Shown here piece after piece: positions 1 through 6,169 of a stretch of DNA of 8,038 nucleotides. The notes beneath the pieces were generated by a model. That model saw only the letters and a list, made by a program, of their open reading frames with translations. It had not been told where the DNA came from and did not search any database. The DNA is from Prevotellaceae bacterium UBA3849 (GTDB taxonomy: Bacteria > Bacteroidota > Bacteroidia > Bacteroidales > Bacteroidaceae): assembly GCA_002392645.1 (NCBI GenBank), contig DGHL01000041.1, positions 1 to 8,038 on the forward strand. The letters are read 5' to 3'. The position numbers and the translations under genes were made by a program. Each line of letters opens with the position of its first letter. Position 1 is the first letter of the stretch.

Positions 1-115
1 GCGAACTGTTCGCTTCTGCGGTCACATAGCCCGCTATGCCCCCTTATCAGCTAACATTTTGCCCTCGAAACAAATTCAAAAATCTGACAGTGGGAATTAT
101 TAGAACCCACCTTAA
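1..115. other. Hairpin-rich non-coding stretch at left edge
   Basis: No credible gene is seen here. Three short perfect inverted repeats follow one another: GCGAA/TTCGC with a 3-nt loop (1-13), CATAGC/GCTATG with a 2-nt loop (26-39) and GTGGG/CCCAC with an 11-nt loop (90-110). All lie downstream of the leftward promoter at 124-155, so they would be in the leader of a - strand transcript whose gene lies outside the window. The stretch may be a structured leader, a small RNA or the edge of a repeated element. Stop codons interrupt the - strand frames, so a coding role is unlikely. Confidence 0.35.
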
Positions 116-123
116 CTGCAATG

Positions 124-155
124 CAAAGGTACATCTTTTTCCTGAAACCGCCAAA
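124..155 (-). promoter_or_regulatory. Bacteroidetes-type promoter reading left
   Basis: Read on the - strand, TTTG (155-152) is followed after exactly 20 bp by TACCTTTG (131-124). This matches the Bacteroidetes primary-sigma consensus TTTG, 19-21 bp, TAnnTTTG. Transcription would start near 117 and run off the left edge. The gene it serves is not in the window. Confidence 0.65.
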
Positions 156-178
156 ACAAAAGAACAATCTTGCCATAA

Positions 179-210
179 TTTGCATATAACAAAAAAAATG
201 TATAACTTTG
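179..210 (+). promoter_or_regulatory. Bacteroidetes-type promoter of the secreted-protein gene
   Basis: TTTG (179-182), a 20-bp spacer and TAACTTTG (203-210) match the Bacteroidetes promoter consensus fully. The expected start of transcription is near 217, giving a leader of about 105 nt before the ATG at 323. That leader contains the 7-bp tandem array. This promoter and the one at 124-155 point away from each other and do not overlap. Confidence 0.75.
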
Positions 211-225
211 CAGAAATACAGAGGT

Positions 226-309
226 AATGCACAATTCATAATGCATAATGCATAATGCACAATGCACAAATCTTAATTCTTAATTCATAATTCATAACTC
301 TTAATTCAT
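226..309. repeat. 7-bp tandem array, 12 units
   Basis: Twelve consecutive heptamers of the form AATnCnT/C fill this stretch without a break in register: variants include AATGCAC, AATTCAT, AATGCAT, AAATCTT, AATTCTT and AACTCTT. The array begins about 9 nt after the predicted transcription start and ends 13 bp before the ATG at 323, so it makes up most of the 5' leader. Similar AT-rich arrays are common between genes in Bacteroidales genomes. Its function is unknown, and copy number may vary between strains. Confidence 0.8.
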
Positions 310-322
310 TACTCCCCATAAC

Positions 323-1507
323 ATGAGAACGATATTGACGAGAACATTTTATCTTGCTGTGCTTGTGCTTTGCACTATGACCGCTATGGCAGAGGAAAAC
401 TATGTTGGCAACAGCGACATCAACGCACAATGGCGCAAACGCGAGATTAAGGTAAAGGGAGGTAGCAAGGCTCCGAGCATCATGACACTGCTGAAGGCTT
501 TTCAAGGAGCCATGCCTACATGGAGCGTGGGCAAGGTCATCAAACACGGCACACAGACACCCGACGGCGAACAGTATCAGGATGCCGAAGAATGGAGTGT
601 GTTGGTGGACCGCAAACAGGGATATGCCGACCTTTCATCTGATACCGACTGCAACCAGGTGCAGGCGTGCCTGTGGAGGAAGAAAGACGGACACCGCTTC
701 TTTGCCGTAAGCCTGTATGAGCAACATACCATGCCGCAGCATGTGCTATGCTGGTATGACTATAACCCCGACACAGAGACGCTGACACCAGCAGAAAGTC
801 CGGTAGATGCCTTCCTCGACGTGCAGACAGAAGAGTATCGCAAGCGCGCCATAGCTGGAGGTGAGCTGGGGTGGTCACTGCCACGGAAGGGTACTGATTT
901 CTTGCTCTATGAGTATATCGGCTCGATGCCAACCATAACCCATGTGCATAAATGGAATGGAATGATGCTGTTGCGCTCGCAGATTAACATAGAAGACTTT
1001 ACGTTCAAGTGGTTCGGAAACAGTATGCCGGCGAAGGCATCAGAACAAGGTTTCAATAGCTACACCATATTAAACCTGAACACTGACGGTACACCTGTGC
1101 TGGTGCTTAGAAAGACTGACGAGGGCACTTACGGATACGGCAACAGATACTGCATATTCTCCACGTTCAAGGGTGACCACACAGTGGTGGCGGCAAACAA
1201 CGACTTGTATGGCATTGATGCCCTCTATCACCCGAAGCCCGTAGCGGGAAAGCCGTGGAAGCAGACGGATGTGGTGGCACTGACGCACGACGCCCTTGGC
1301 AACAAGATATATGCTGTGCTGACCGAAGGACTGGTGAGCTATTACGTTATGCAGTCAGCCGATGACAAGACCGGAAAGTTCTGCCGCGTGATAGGCTACG
1401 GGGCGAAAGAAGAAACCGCAGACATCATAACGTCTGTGCCTGCCTCGCCAATAGCTATTGACACACGTTGGTTCCCATGCACAATAACAAACAGCACGGA
1501 AGAATAA
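323..1507 (+). CDS. Secreted protein of unknown function
   Basis: This encodes a 394-residue protein that I do not recognise. The N terminus is a clear Sec signal peptide: Arg at 2 and 7, a hydrophobic core at about 9-20, and a likely signal peptidase I site after Ala23 (AMA before Glu-Glu). There is no lipobox and no later membrane segment, so a periplasmic or exported soluble protein is expected. The mature part is rich in aromatic residues and alternating strands (for example HRFFAVSLYE and YGYGNRYCIFSTF), which suggests a beta-rich fold. No catalytic motif is evident. The start is set by the signal peptide and the promoter at 179-210; no Shine-Dalgarno sequence is present, which is normal in this phylum. 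The gene stands alone, convergent with the flavodoxin gene, and its stop codon lies in the loop of a hairpin. Confidence 0.85.
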   Translation: MRTILTRTFYLAVLVLCTMTAMAEENYVGNSDINAQWRKREIKVKGGSKAPSIMTLLKAFQGAMPTWSVGKVIKHGTQTPDGEQYQDAEEWSVLVDRKQGYADLSSDTDCNQVQACLWRKKDGHRFFAVSLYEQHTMPQHVLCWYDYNPDTETLTPAESPVDAFLDVQTEEYRKRAIAGGELGWSLPRKGTDFLLYEYIGSMPTITHVHKWNGMMLLRSQINIEDFTFKWFGNSMPAKASEQGFNSYTILNLNTDGTPVLVLRKTDEGTYGYGNRYCIFSTFKGDHTVVAANNDLYGIDALYHPKPVAGKPWKQTDVVALTHDALGNKIYAVLTEGLVSYYVMQSADDKTGKFCRVIGYGAKEETADIITSVPASPIAIDTRWFPCTITNSTEE

Positions 1508-1521
1508 TACTTCCGTGCTGT
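1491..1521 (+). terminator. Hairpin terminator between convergent genes
   Basis: ACAGCACGGAAG (1491-1502) and CTTCCGTGCTGT (1510-1521) form a perfect 12-bp stem with a 7-nt loop. The stop codon of the secreted-protein gene (1505-1507) lies in the loop, so the left arm is coding. The + strand side lacks a U run. The - strand side continues as TGTTTGTTATTG, moderately T-rich, so it may also end transcripts of the flavodoxin gene. Confidence 0.6.
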
Positions 1522-1571
1522 CTGCATATATTATGTATAAGTAGGTTCTTTATCTTACTCTATGTTCATGA

Positions 1572-2117
1572 TTATTTCATGAACTCCTTAATTTCCTTGT
1601 CTGACGGAGAATTGAGCAGACGACCAGGCGCCCAGTTCAGTTCTGGGTAGGCGGCGCGGAAATTCTTCTCTGCGCCAGTGATGTCGTTGCCGCCTGACGT
1701 TGCGAAGAATATCACCGTCTTGCCTTTAAGGTCATGGCTCTCAATAAAGGTGTTGATGATTCTTGGTGCGGTGTTCCACCATATAGGGAAACCGATATAG
1801 ACTACGTCGTACTGCGAGATGTTGCTGCACTTTTGTTTCAGGGCAGGACGCGAACTCTTGTCTTTCATCTCAACCGATGAACGGCTCTGTTTGTTGCGCC
1901 AGTCCAGGTCAGCGTCGGTATATTTCTGTGCAGGCTCTATCTCAAACAAGTCTGCGCCGCCGGCTTTCGCCATCTTTTCCGCCACCGCTTTCGTGGTGCC
2001 CGTAGCCGAGAAGTAAGTAACTAAGGTCTTCATCTTCTTGACCTCATTCTGTTTCTGTGCCTGTGCGCAACTGGCGAGTCCCAGCACGCACATCAGTGTG
2101 AATAATGCTTTCTTCAT
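1572..2117 (-). CDS. Flavodoxin-like lipoprotein
   Basis: This is a 181-residue flavodoxin-domain protein expected to bind FMN and to carry electrons or reduce quinones; its partner is unknown. The N terminus is a lipoprotein signal: Lys2-Lys3, a hydrophobic core and lipobox LASC with the lipidated Cys at 17, so it should be anchored in a membrane, facing the periplasm. The flavodoxin fold starts at about residue 30. The FMN phosphate loop is SATGTTK (37-43), followed by an IGFPIWWNTAPR segment at about 108-119 and FATSGG near 128-133, as in the flavodoxin_4 type. The start at 2117 is chosen because the signal peptide begins there; an upstream in-frame ATG at 2138 falls inside the promoter. 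A further Met at residue 29, just before the domain, could give a cytosolic form, but this is speculation. An exported flavodoxin is unusual, though such lipoproteins are seen in Bacteroidales. Confidence 0.88.
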   Translation of the reverse strand: MKKALFTLMCVLGLASCAQAQKQNEVKKMKTLVTYFSATGTTKAVAEKMAKAGGADLFEIEPAQKYTDADLDWRNKQSRSSVEMKDKSSRPALKQKCSNISQYDVVYIGFPIWWNTAPRIINTFIESHDLKGKTVIFFATSGGNDITGAEKNFRAAYPELNWAPGRLLNSPSDKEIKEFMK

Positions 2118-2135
2118 AATATTTATATTTTTATG

Positions 2136-2167
2136 CAAAGATAATGTTTTATTATTAAATATACTTC
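2136..2167 (-). promoter_or_regulatory. Promoter of the flavodoxin gene with non-standard -33 region
   Basis: TATCTTTG (2143-2136 on the - strand) fits the Bacteroidetes -7 box. At the expected 20-bp spacing there is GAAG (2167-2164) instead of TTTG, and it belongs to the shared AT-rich motif. Transcription would start near 2129, leaving a leader of only about 12 nt before the ATG at 2117. The same GAAG, 20-bp, TAnnTTTG arrangement precedes the ATPase gene. Confidence 0.55.
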
Positions 2168-2181
2168 ATAAAATATTTTTT
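2145..2181 (-). repeat. AT-rich shared motif, copy A
   Basis: This copy contains the core TTAAATATACTTCATAA and shares the exact 20-mer TGTTTTATTATTAAATATAC (2145-2164) with copy B at 3374-3393. It has a partial inverted repeat (TTTTAT at 2147-2152 against ATAAAA at 2168-2173). It overlaps the -33 region of the flavodoxin promoter, so it could be an operator or an activator site. Confidence 0.6.
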
Positions 2182-2227
2182 ACGAGACAACCATCCATGA
2201 GCTTGTAATACACATTGCTATAGTTTC

Positions 2228-3334
2228 TTATTTCTGGCGAGTATAGCGAAATGATGTTCCTTTATGAATCGATGGCCATGTTGATTTTGTAAAACAGACT
2301 TTTGCGGTGTCGTTATGCAGAGTGATGAGTCCTTCTATTGGATTATCTTTTGTGTCGGTCGCTGTGAAAAGCATACCGTCATCATGCATTTCACCTACGC
2401 CCTCAACGAGAGTGGTTAGATGGGAAATACCTACCTGAATGTCATAATGGCCAGTAGTGCGATTGAACGTAATGTGTAGATTCTGCTCGTTATTGTCCTC
2501 ATCAAGGTAACATCCCTCGTAATTCCAACCTCTGAGGACCTTGATTTTGGTAATCATGAATCTCGGAGTGTTGTCTGTGAGAAGTTCTACTGCAAGCGTT
2601 GGCATGTCATCGTATGTCAAAACGTTGCTGCCTGGGAATTTCAAACCTGGTGTTACGAGTAATATCGGTAAGCTGCCGCTTATCAGATATCGCATTTGCT
2701 CGCCTATCCAAATAAGAGAGTCTGCGTCATAGTTATCCTCGTATTTTACATTGTTTGTATGTGTGTAAAGCTTGTTATTCTTGTAATAAAGCGTAATTTG
2801 ATTGCCGTTTATGCTGTAACTGAGTTGCTTGCATAATGCCTGCTGTACCTCGTATGGGTCAATGCTGTAAGCCAAATAATATATTGTATCATCGCGACAT
2901 CCAAAAGTATAATAACGCTCAGTTAAAATGCCTGTCCCCTCTATAGCTCCGCAGGTTAGATCTATACTACCTCCTATGACTTCATATTCAGCTAAAGGGT
3001 TCCGGCCATGGCGTATGTCGGGGAAATAGGTTTTCCTCTCCTTGTCCTGTATGATTATGCCATAGCCATCAGACGACACGTCTGGGCCGCAGCGCAAAAG
3101 ACTCCATACGCTGACGTCATTCGGTTCATCATACATGATACGTTCAAAACAGTCCATACTGCATTTATTGATGGCAGTATGTACCTTCTGTGGCGCAGTG
3201 TCAGCAGGTAGTGGCGAATCTAACGTGGCAATCACAGGGTATGTTTTGTTGTCAGGTTGGGATTGACATGCTGCCATAACCATACATAATACTACGGAGA
3301 CGGAAAGCAGAAGTGTTGTTGTTATATTCTTCAT
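2228..3334 (-). CDS. Lipoprotein of unknown function
   Basis: This 368-residue protein is not recognised. Its N terminus is a lipoprotein signal: a hydrophobic stretch at about 6-22 and MAAC with the Cys at 23, followed by a polar linker (QSQPDNK). Met at the -3 position of the lipobox is slightly atypical. The mature part is acidic and strand-rich, with several Cys residues (58, 62, 82 and others) and no evident enzyme motif. The last ~120 residues contain short segments such as GHYDIQVGIS and LFTATDTKD that suggest a beta-sandwich or barrel. It should be anchored at the cell envelope. It lies between copies A and B of the AT-rich motif, with the flavodoxin gene downstream across a 110-bp gap that carries its own promoter; co-transcription is therefore not needed. 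Base composition is visibly more AT-rich than the arginine genes. Confidence 0.82.
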   Translation of the reverse strand: MKNITTTLLLSVSVVLCMVMAACQSQPDNKTYPVIATLDSPLPADTAPQKVHTAINKCSMDCFERIMYDEPNDVSVWSLLRCGPDVSSDGYGIIIQDKERKTYFPDIRHGRNPLAEYEVIGGSIDLTCGAIEGTGILTERYYTFGCRDDTIYYLAYSIDPYEVQQALCKQLSYSINGNQITLYYKNNKLYTHTNNVKYEDNYDADSLIWIGEQMRYLISGSLPILLVTPGLKFPGSNVLTYDDMPTLAVELLTDNTPRFMITKIKVLRGWNYEGCYLDEDNNEQNLHITFNRTTGHYDIQVGISHLTTLVEGVGEMHDDGMLFTATDTKDNPIEGLITLHNDTAKVCFTKSTWPSIHKGTSFRYTRQK

Positions 3335-3351
3335 GTGGTGAGGTAGTTAAT

Positions 3352-3359
3352 CAAAGATA
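3352..3359 (-). promoter_or_regulatory. Probable -7 box of the lipoprotein gene
   Basis: TATCTTTG on the - strand lies 18 bp upstream of the ATG at 3334. No TTTG is found 19-21 bp further upstream. Compared with the flavodoxin promoter, about 14 extra bases separate this box from the shared AT-rich motif (copy B), so the spacing differs and promoter strength may too. Confidence 0.4.
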
Positions 3360-3373
3360 ATAATTGCCTTTTG

Positions 3374-3393
3374 TGTTTTATTATTAAATATAC
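3374..3393 (-). repeat. AT-rich shared motif, copy B (partial)
   Basis: TGTTTTATTATTAAATATAC is identical to the left part of copy A. The right part (TTCATAAAATA) is replaced by ATTACAAG, where the ATPase gene ends; its stop codon (3397-3395) directly abuts the match. This may be a truncated copy or the chance remnant of a duplicated promoter region. Confidence 0.5.
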
Positions 3394-3394
3394 A

Positions 3395-4594
3395 TTACAA
3401 GCCTTCTACAAGGAAATTTCTCAAGTGTAGGTGAGTGATTCCATTGTCATCGTTGCGACTTACAAGCGGAGTCATTGATATTACGTATTTTGGGTAGTTG
3501 TCATTAATCTTGCGTAGATTCCCAAATTCGCGCTCTCGTGTCTGCTCGTCGGCTACTATGTAAGATACCTGTATGTAGATTCGCTCGCCACTTGGTTTGC
3601 TGCATACGAAATCTATCTCTCCGGCTTGCAGCAGACCTACATAGACGGTGTATCCAGAACGTATCAGATGTTGATACACTATGTTCTCGATTATCTTCTC
3701 TATATCTGCGTCACGTCTCCCACCTACTATGGCGTTTCTTATTCCGTGGTCTTCAAAGTAATATTTCTCATTGCTCTCGAAGATACGCTTACCATGAATG
3801 TCATAACGGTTCACCTGATGTATAATATATGCATCGGCAAGCATCTTCTGGTAGTTTATTATAATAGAAGGGGATAGAGAATGACCTTTCGCCTTCAGAT
3901 ATTTGCTGATGCTGTTGGCGGAGATTATCTTGCCCTCATTGTCTGCCATGAATGTCACAAGGCGGTCCATGAATGTGACGTTTCTTATCTCATTGCGCAT
4001 CACTACATCCTTCAGCAAAGTAGTATGGTATATGTCAGATAGATATTCCGTACTAAAATTCTTGTCCAGCCCGATTGTGGCAAGTCCAGGCATCCCTCCA
4101 TATTCTATGTACAACATAAGCGTGGTTTCATCATCGGGAAGATTATGAAACGTCATAAACTCCGTATAGCTCAGTGGTTGCACGTATATCTCCTTATACC
4201 TCCCGGCTATAACTGTGGTAAGTTCGCTACTCAGCATCTTGGCATTACTTCCGCTGACTATCACCTCTACATTATCTTCCGAGTAGAAACTTCTCAGCGT
4301 TTTCTCAAACTCGGTGATCGTTTGCACTTCATCAATAATAATATAGTTCGTCTGTCCATTCACTATACGTTCATCAATGTATGCGTTAAGGTCACGATAG
4401 TCCTGTATGTCTTCAAACTGATGCTTCTCCTTGTCTATGTATATTACATTGCCACTTTGACGACAGTTTTCTGCCAATAGCTTCAGTATGCAGCTCTTAC
4501 CTACTCGCCTCTGTCCTGTAAGTACTATGATTAGATTTTTTCCTAACCATTGGTTGATTGCATCTAAATATGTCCGTCTTGCTATAATTTCCAT
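3395..4594 (-). CDS. AAA ATPase with DUF4143 C-terminal domain
   Basis: This 399-residue protein belongs to the bacterial and archaeal AAA ATPases with a C-terminal DUF4143 region, whose role is not established. Walker A is GQRRVGKS (27-34). Walker B is IIIDEVQ (85-91). A sensor-1-like segment VSGSNAKML lies at 113-121, followed by GRY (131-133) and the family's LSYTEF block (141-146). A helical, winged-helix-like middle part (about 205-265) leads to a C-terminal nuclease-like fold with GEIDFV (325-330) and IYIQVSY (339-345). The Gln at 342 replaces the Lys of a classic PD-(D/E)xK site, a form I regard as usual in this Bacteroidetes subgroup, so nuclease activity should not be assumed. Length matches the family. 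The start at 4594 fits the normal N-terminal sequence of these proteins. The protein is predicted to be cytosolic and stands alone, with its own promoter. Confidence 0.92.
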   Translation of the reverse strand: MEIIARRTYLDAINQWLGKNLIIVLTGQRRVGKSCILKLLAENCRQSGNVIYIDKEKHQFEDIQDYRDLNAYIDERIVNGQTNYIIIDEVQTITEFEKTLRSFYSEDNVEVIVSGSNAKMLSSELTTVIAGRYKEIYVQPLSYTEFMTFHNLPDDETTLMLYIEYGGMPGLATIGLDKNFSTEYLSDIYHTTLLKDVVMRNEIRNVTFMDRLVTFMADNEGKIISANSISKYLKAKGHSLSPSIIINYQKMLADAYIIHQVNRYDIHGKRIFESNEKYYFEDHGIRNAIVGGRRDADIEKIIENIVYQHLIRSGYTVYVGLLQAGEIDFVCSKPSGERIYIQVSYIVADEQTREREFGNLRKINDNYPKYVISMTPLVSRNDDNGITHLHLRNFLVEGL

Positions 4595-4652
4595 AATCCA
4601 AGCAAATTAAGTGTATTTCTGAAACAGAACGTAATAATAGCATTACACAATG

Positions 4653-4684
4653 CAAAGGTAATACTTTTTTATTAAATACACTTC
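4653..4684 (-). promoter_or_regulatory. Promoter of the ATPase gene with non-standard -33 region
   Basis: TACCTTTG (4660-4653 on the - strand) is a good -7 box. At the 20-bp spacing stands GAAG (4684-4681), part of AT-rich motif copy C, as in the flavodoxin promoter. Transcription would start near 4646, about 50 nt before the ATG at 4594. Confidence 0.6.
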
Positions 4685-4697
4685 ATAAAATACTTTT
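4664..4697 (-). repeat. AT-rich shared motif, copy C
   Basis: This copy carries the core TTAAATACACTTCATAA, one base different from copies A and D. It lies at the -33 region of the ATPase promoter. Copy D repeats it 40 bp further upstream in the same orientation. Confidence 0.6.
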
Positions 4698-4703
4698 TTA
4701 ACG

Positions 4704-4734
4704 ATATTTTATTAAATATACTTCATAAAATATT
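4704..4734 (-). repeat. AT-rich shared motif, copy D
   Basis: This copy has the core TTAAATATACTTCATAA in perfect 9-bp inverted arms, ATATTTTAT (4704-4712) and ATAAAATAT (4725-4733), around 12 bp. It repeats copy C with an offset of exactly 40 bp, close to four helical turns. No good -7 box follows it at 20 bp (TAAAAAAG only), so it looks like an upstream operator or a decayed duplicate promoter. The rest of the 302-bp gap between the ATPase and argD (4735-4820) shows nothing recognisable. Confidence 0.6.
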
Positions 4735-4820
4735 GTTGTTTGAATGTGTAATAGATCGTATTTAACAAAGCAAAAGATAATATATACACTCGTTGTTTTT
4801 ATTCTATTTGCAGTCACAAC

Positions 4821-4862
4821 AAAAAAGCGATGCTATGGCATGAGGCACATAGCATCGCTTTT
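4821..4862 (-). terminator. Rho-independent terminator of the arg operon
   Basis: AAAAGCGATGCTATG (4823-4837) and CATAGCATCGCTTTT (4848-4862) form a perfect 15-bp stem with a 10-nt loop. On the - strand the stem ends in TTTTTT (4826-4821), so it terminates transcription 35 bp after the argD stop. It marks the end of the argG-argC-argD operon. Confidence 0.9.
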
Positions 4863-4896
4863 ATTATCTTACGATGTTTTCAGAATATCCTTTTCT

Positions 4897-6048
4897 TTAC
4901 TTGATAGTCTTCAGAATAGCTTTCAGTCTGCCGATGAAGTCGTCCACGTTCTCCTTGGTAAGGCAGAGAGGTGGAAGCAGACGCAGGAGGTTGGTGCCAG
5001 CGCAACCGGTGAAGCAGTGCTGGTCATAGACGAGAGGCTTACGTACGTCTGCCTGTGGGATATCAAACTCTACGCCTACCATCAGTCCGCGACCACGCAC
5101 GTCAGTGATGTGCTTGCCTTCTGGTGATGCCTGCAGCTTCTTCAGTTCGCTCATGAGATACTCACCCATTGTGCGTGCGTTCTCCACGAGGTTCTCCTTC
5201 TCCATTACGTCGAGCACTGCCAGTGCTGCGGTGCAGGCGAGGTGGTTGCCGCCGAAGGTGGTGCCGAGCTGTCCATATACAGGCTTGAAGTCTGGTGAGA
5301 TAAGTACGCCTGCCATTGGGAAACCATTACCGATGCCCTTAGCCACAGTGATGAGGTCAGGCTTGATGCCGAGCCACTGGTGGGCGAAGAACTTACCAGA
5401 GCGGCCATAGCCACACTGTATCTCGTCGCAGATAAGGATGGTACCATACTTCTTGCAGGCAGCAGCGAGACCTTGTGCAAACTCCTCTGTTGCCATCTGT
5501 ATGCCACCAACGCCCTGTATGCACTCAAGGATTACGGCACATACATCGCCCTTGCTGAGTTCTGCCTCCCATGCGGCTAGGTCGTTCATAGGCAGATAGG
5601 TAACGTGACCGCCATCGTTGATAGGTGCGATAATCTTAGGATTGTTGGTTACCTCCACAGCGAGCGATGTACGGCCGTGGAACGCCTTCTGTGCTGACAG
5701 CACACGAGTGCGGCCGTTGGTGAATGAAGCAAGCTTCAGTGCGTTCTCGTTAGCCTCGGCACCAGAGTTGATGAGGAAGAACTGGTAATCCTCATAGCCG
5801 CTGGCCTTGCCCAGACGCTCAGCAACCTGCACCTGCAACTTGTTGATTACTGAGTTAGAGTAGAACCCTAACTTGTTAAGCTGACTTGTCATCATCTCCA
5901 CATAGTGAGGATGGCAGTGACCTATGCTGATAACGGCATGTCCGCCATAGAGGTCGAGATACTCCTGACCTTTATCGTCCCATACCTTACAGCCTTGTCC
6001 CTTGACGATGTTGACGTCGAAGAGTGGATATACGTCGAATAGTTTCAT
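4897..6048 (-). CDS. argD: Acetylornithine (or succinylornithine) aminotransferase
   Basis: This PLP-dependent class III aminotransferase converts N-acylglutamate semialdehyde plus glutamate to N-acylornithine and 2-oxoglutarate in arginine synthesis, in the cytosol. In Bacteroidetes the acyl group is often succinyl, which the sequence alone does not settle. The 383-residue length is usual. Visible motifs are the PLP phosphate-binding SGAEAN (95-100), FHGRT (123-127), the CDEIQCGYGRSGK block (207-219) with Asp208 for the pyridine nitrogen, the Schiff-base Lys237 in VAKGIGNGFP, TTFGGNHLAC (263-272) and the C-terminal RLLPPL (356-361). The start at 6048 is the only good one: upstream the frame runs into repeat R1 and then a stop, with no other ATG. 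It is the last gene of the operon, 170 bp from argC, with the gap filled by the R2-R1 repeat pair. Confidence 0.96.
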   Translation of the reverse strand: MKLFDVYPLFDVNIVKGQGCKVWDDKGQEYLDLYGGHAVISIGHCHPHYVEMMTSQLNKLGFYSNSVINKLQVQVAERLGKASGYEDYQFFLINSGAEANENALKLASFTNGRTRVLSAQKAFHGRTSLAVEVTNNPKIIAPINDGGHVTYLPMNDLAAWEAELSKGDVCAVILECIQGVGGIQMATEEFAQGLAAACKKYGTILICDEIQCGYGRSGKFFAHQWLGIKPDLITVAKGIGNGFPMAGVLISPDFKPVYGQLGTTFGGNHLACTAALAVLDVMEKENLVENARTMGEYLMSELKKLQASPEGKHITDVRGRGLMVGVEFDIPQADVRKPLVYDQHCFTGCAGTNLLRLLPPLCLTKENVDDFIGRLKAILKTIK

Positions 6049-6060
6049 AAATATAAGAAA

Positions 6061-6109
6061 GACCCCCTCCTTGTCAGCTTTGCTGACGTTCCTCCCCGAG
6101 AGGGAGGAT
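6061..6109 (-). repeat. GC-rich hairpin repeat R1
   Basis: The first of four related elements. Its central stem is GTCAGC/GCTGAC around TTT (6073-6087); the flanks are GACCCCCTCC on the left and CTCCCCGAGAGGGAGG on the right. It is the same subtype as R3. It ends 12 bp upstream of the argD start. Read towards argD it stays open in the argD frame (GRNVSKADKEGV), but has no start codon. It can pair along nearly its whole length with R2. Confidence 0.85.
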
Positions 6110-6169
6110 TTATATTACCAATAGAGGGGTTGTTTTAACGTTATACTTTGTTTTACGATTTCATATATC

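Noticed and set aside
47..269. Two small - strand open frames near the left edge
   Set aside because: They run through the divergent promoter region, the latter also through the 7-bp array, and have no start signals or domain features. I treat the region as non-coding.
226..309. CRISPR array
   Set aside because: The repeat unit is only 7 bp with no spacers; it is a simple tandem array.
1565..1583. 7-bp inverted repeat TTCATGA/TCATGAA at the end of the flavodoxin gene
   Set aside because: It is short, AT-rich, overlaps the last codons and has no T run. The stronger hairpin at 1491-1521 is the better terminator.
3395..4594. ATPase as a transposase-associated or insertion-sequence protein
   Set aside because: The protein has intact AAA and DUF4143 regions and no inverted terminal repeats or transposase partner beside it; the AT-rich motifs nearby are better explained as promoter elements.
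4744..5127. 127-codon + strand open frame
   Set aside because: It contains the arg operon terminator and then the antisense of argD; there is no promoter of the expected type and no domain.
4897..6048. argD as ornithine or GABA aminotransferase
   Set aside because: The class III motifs would allow it, but the position right after argC and argG in one operon makes the arginine-synthesis role far more likely.
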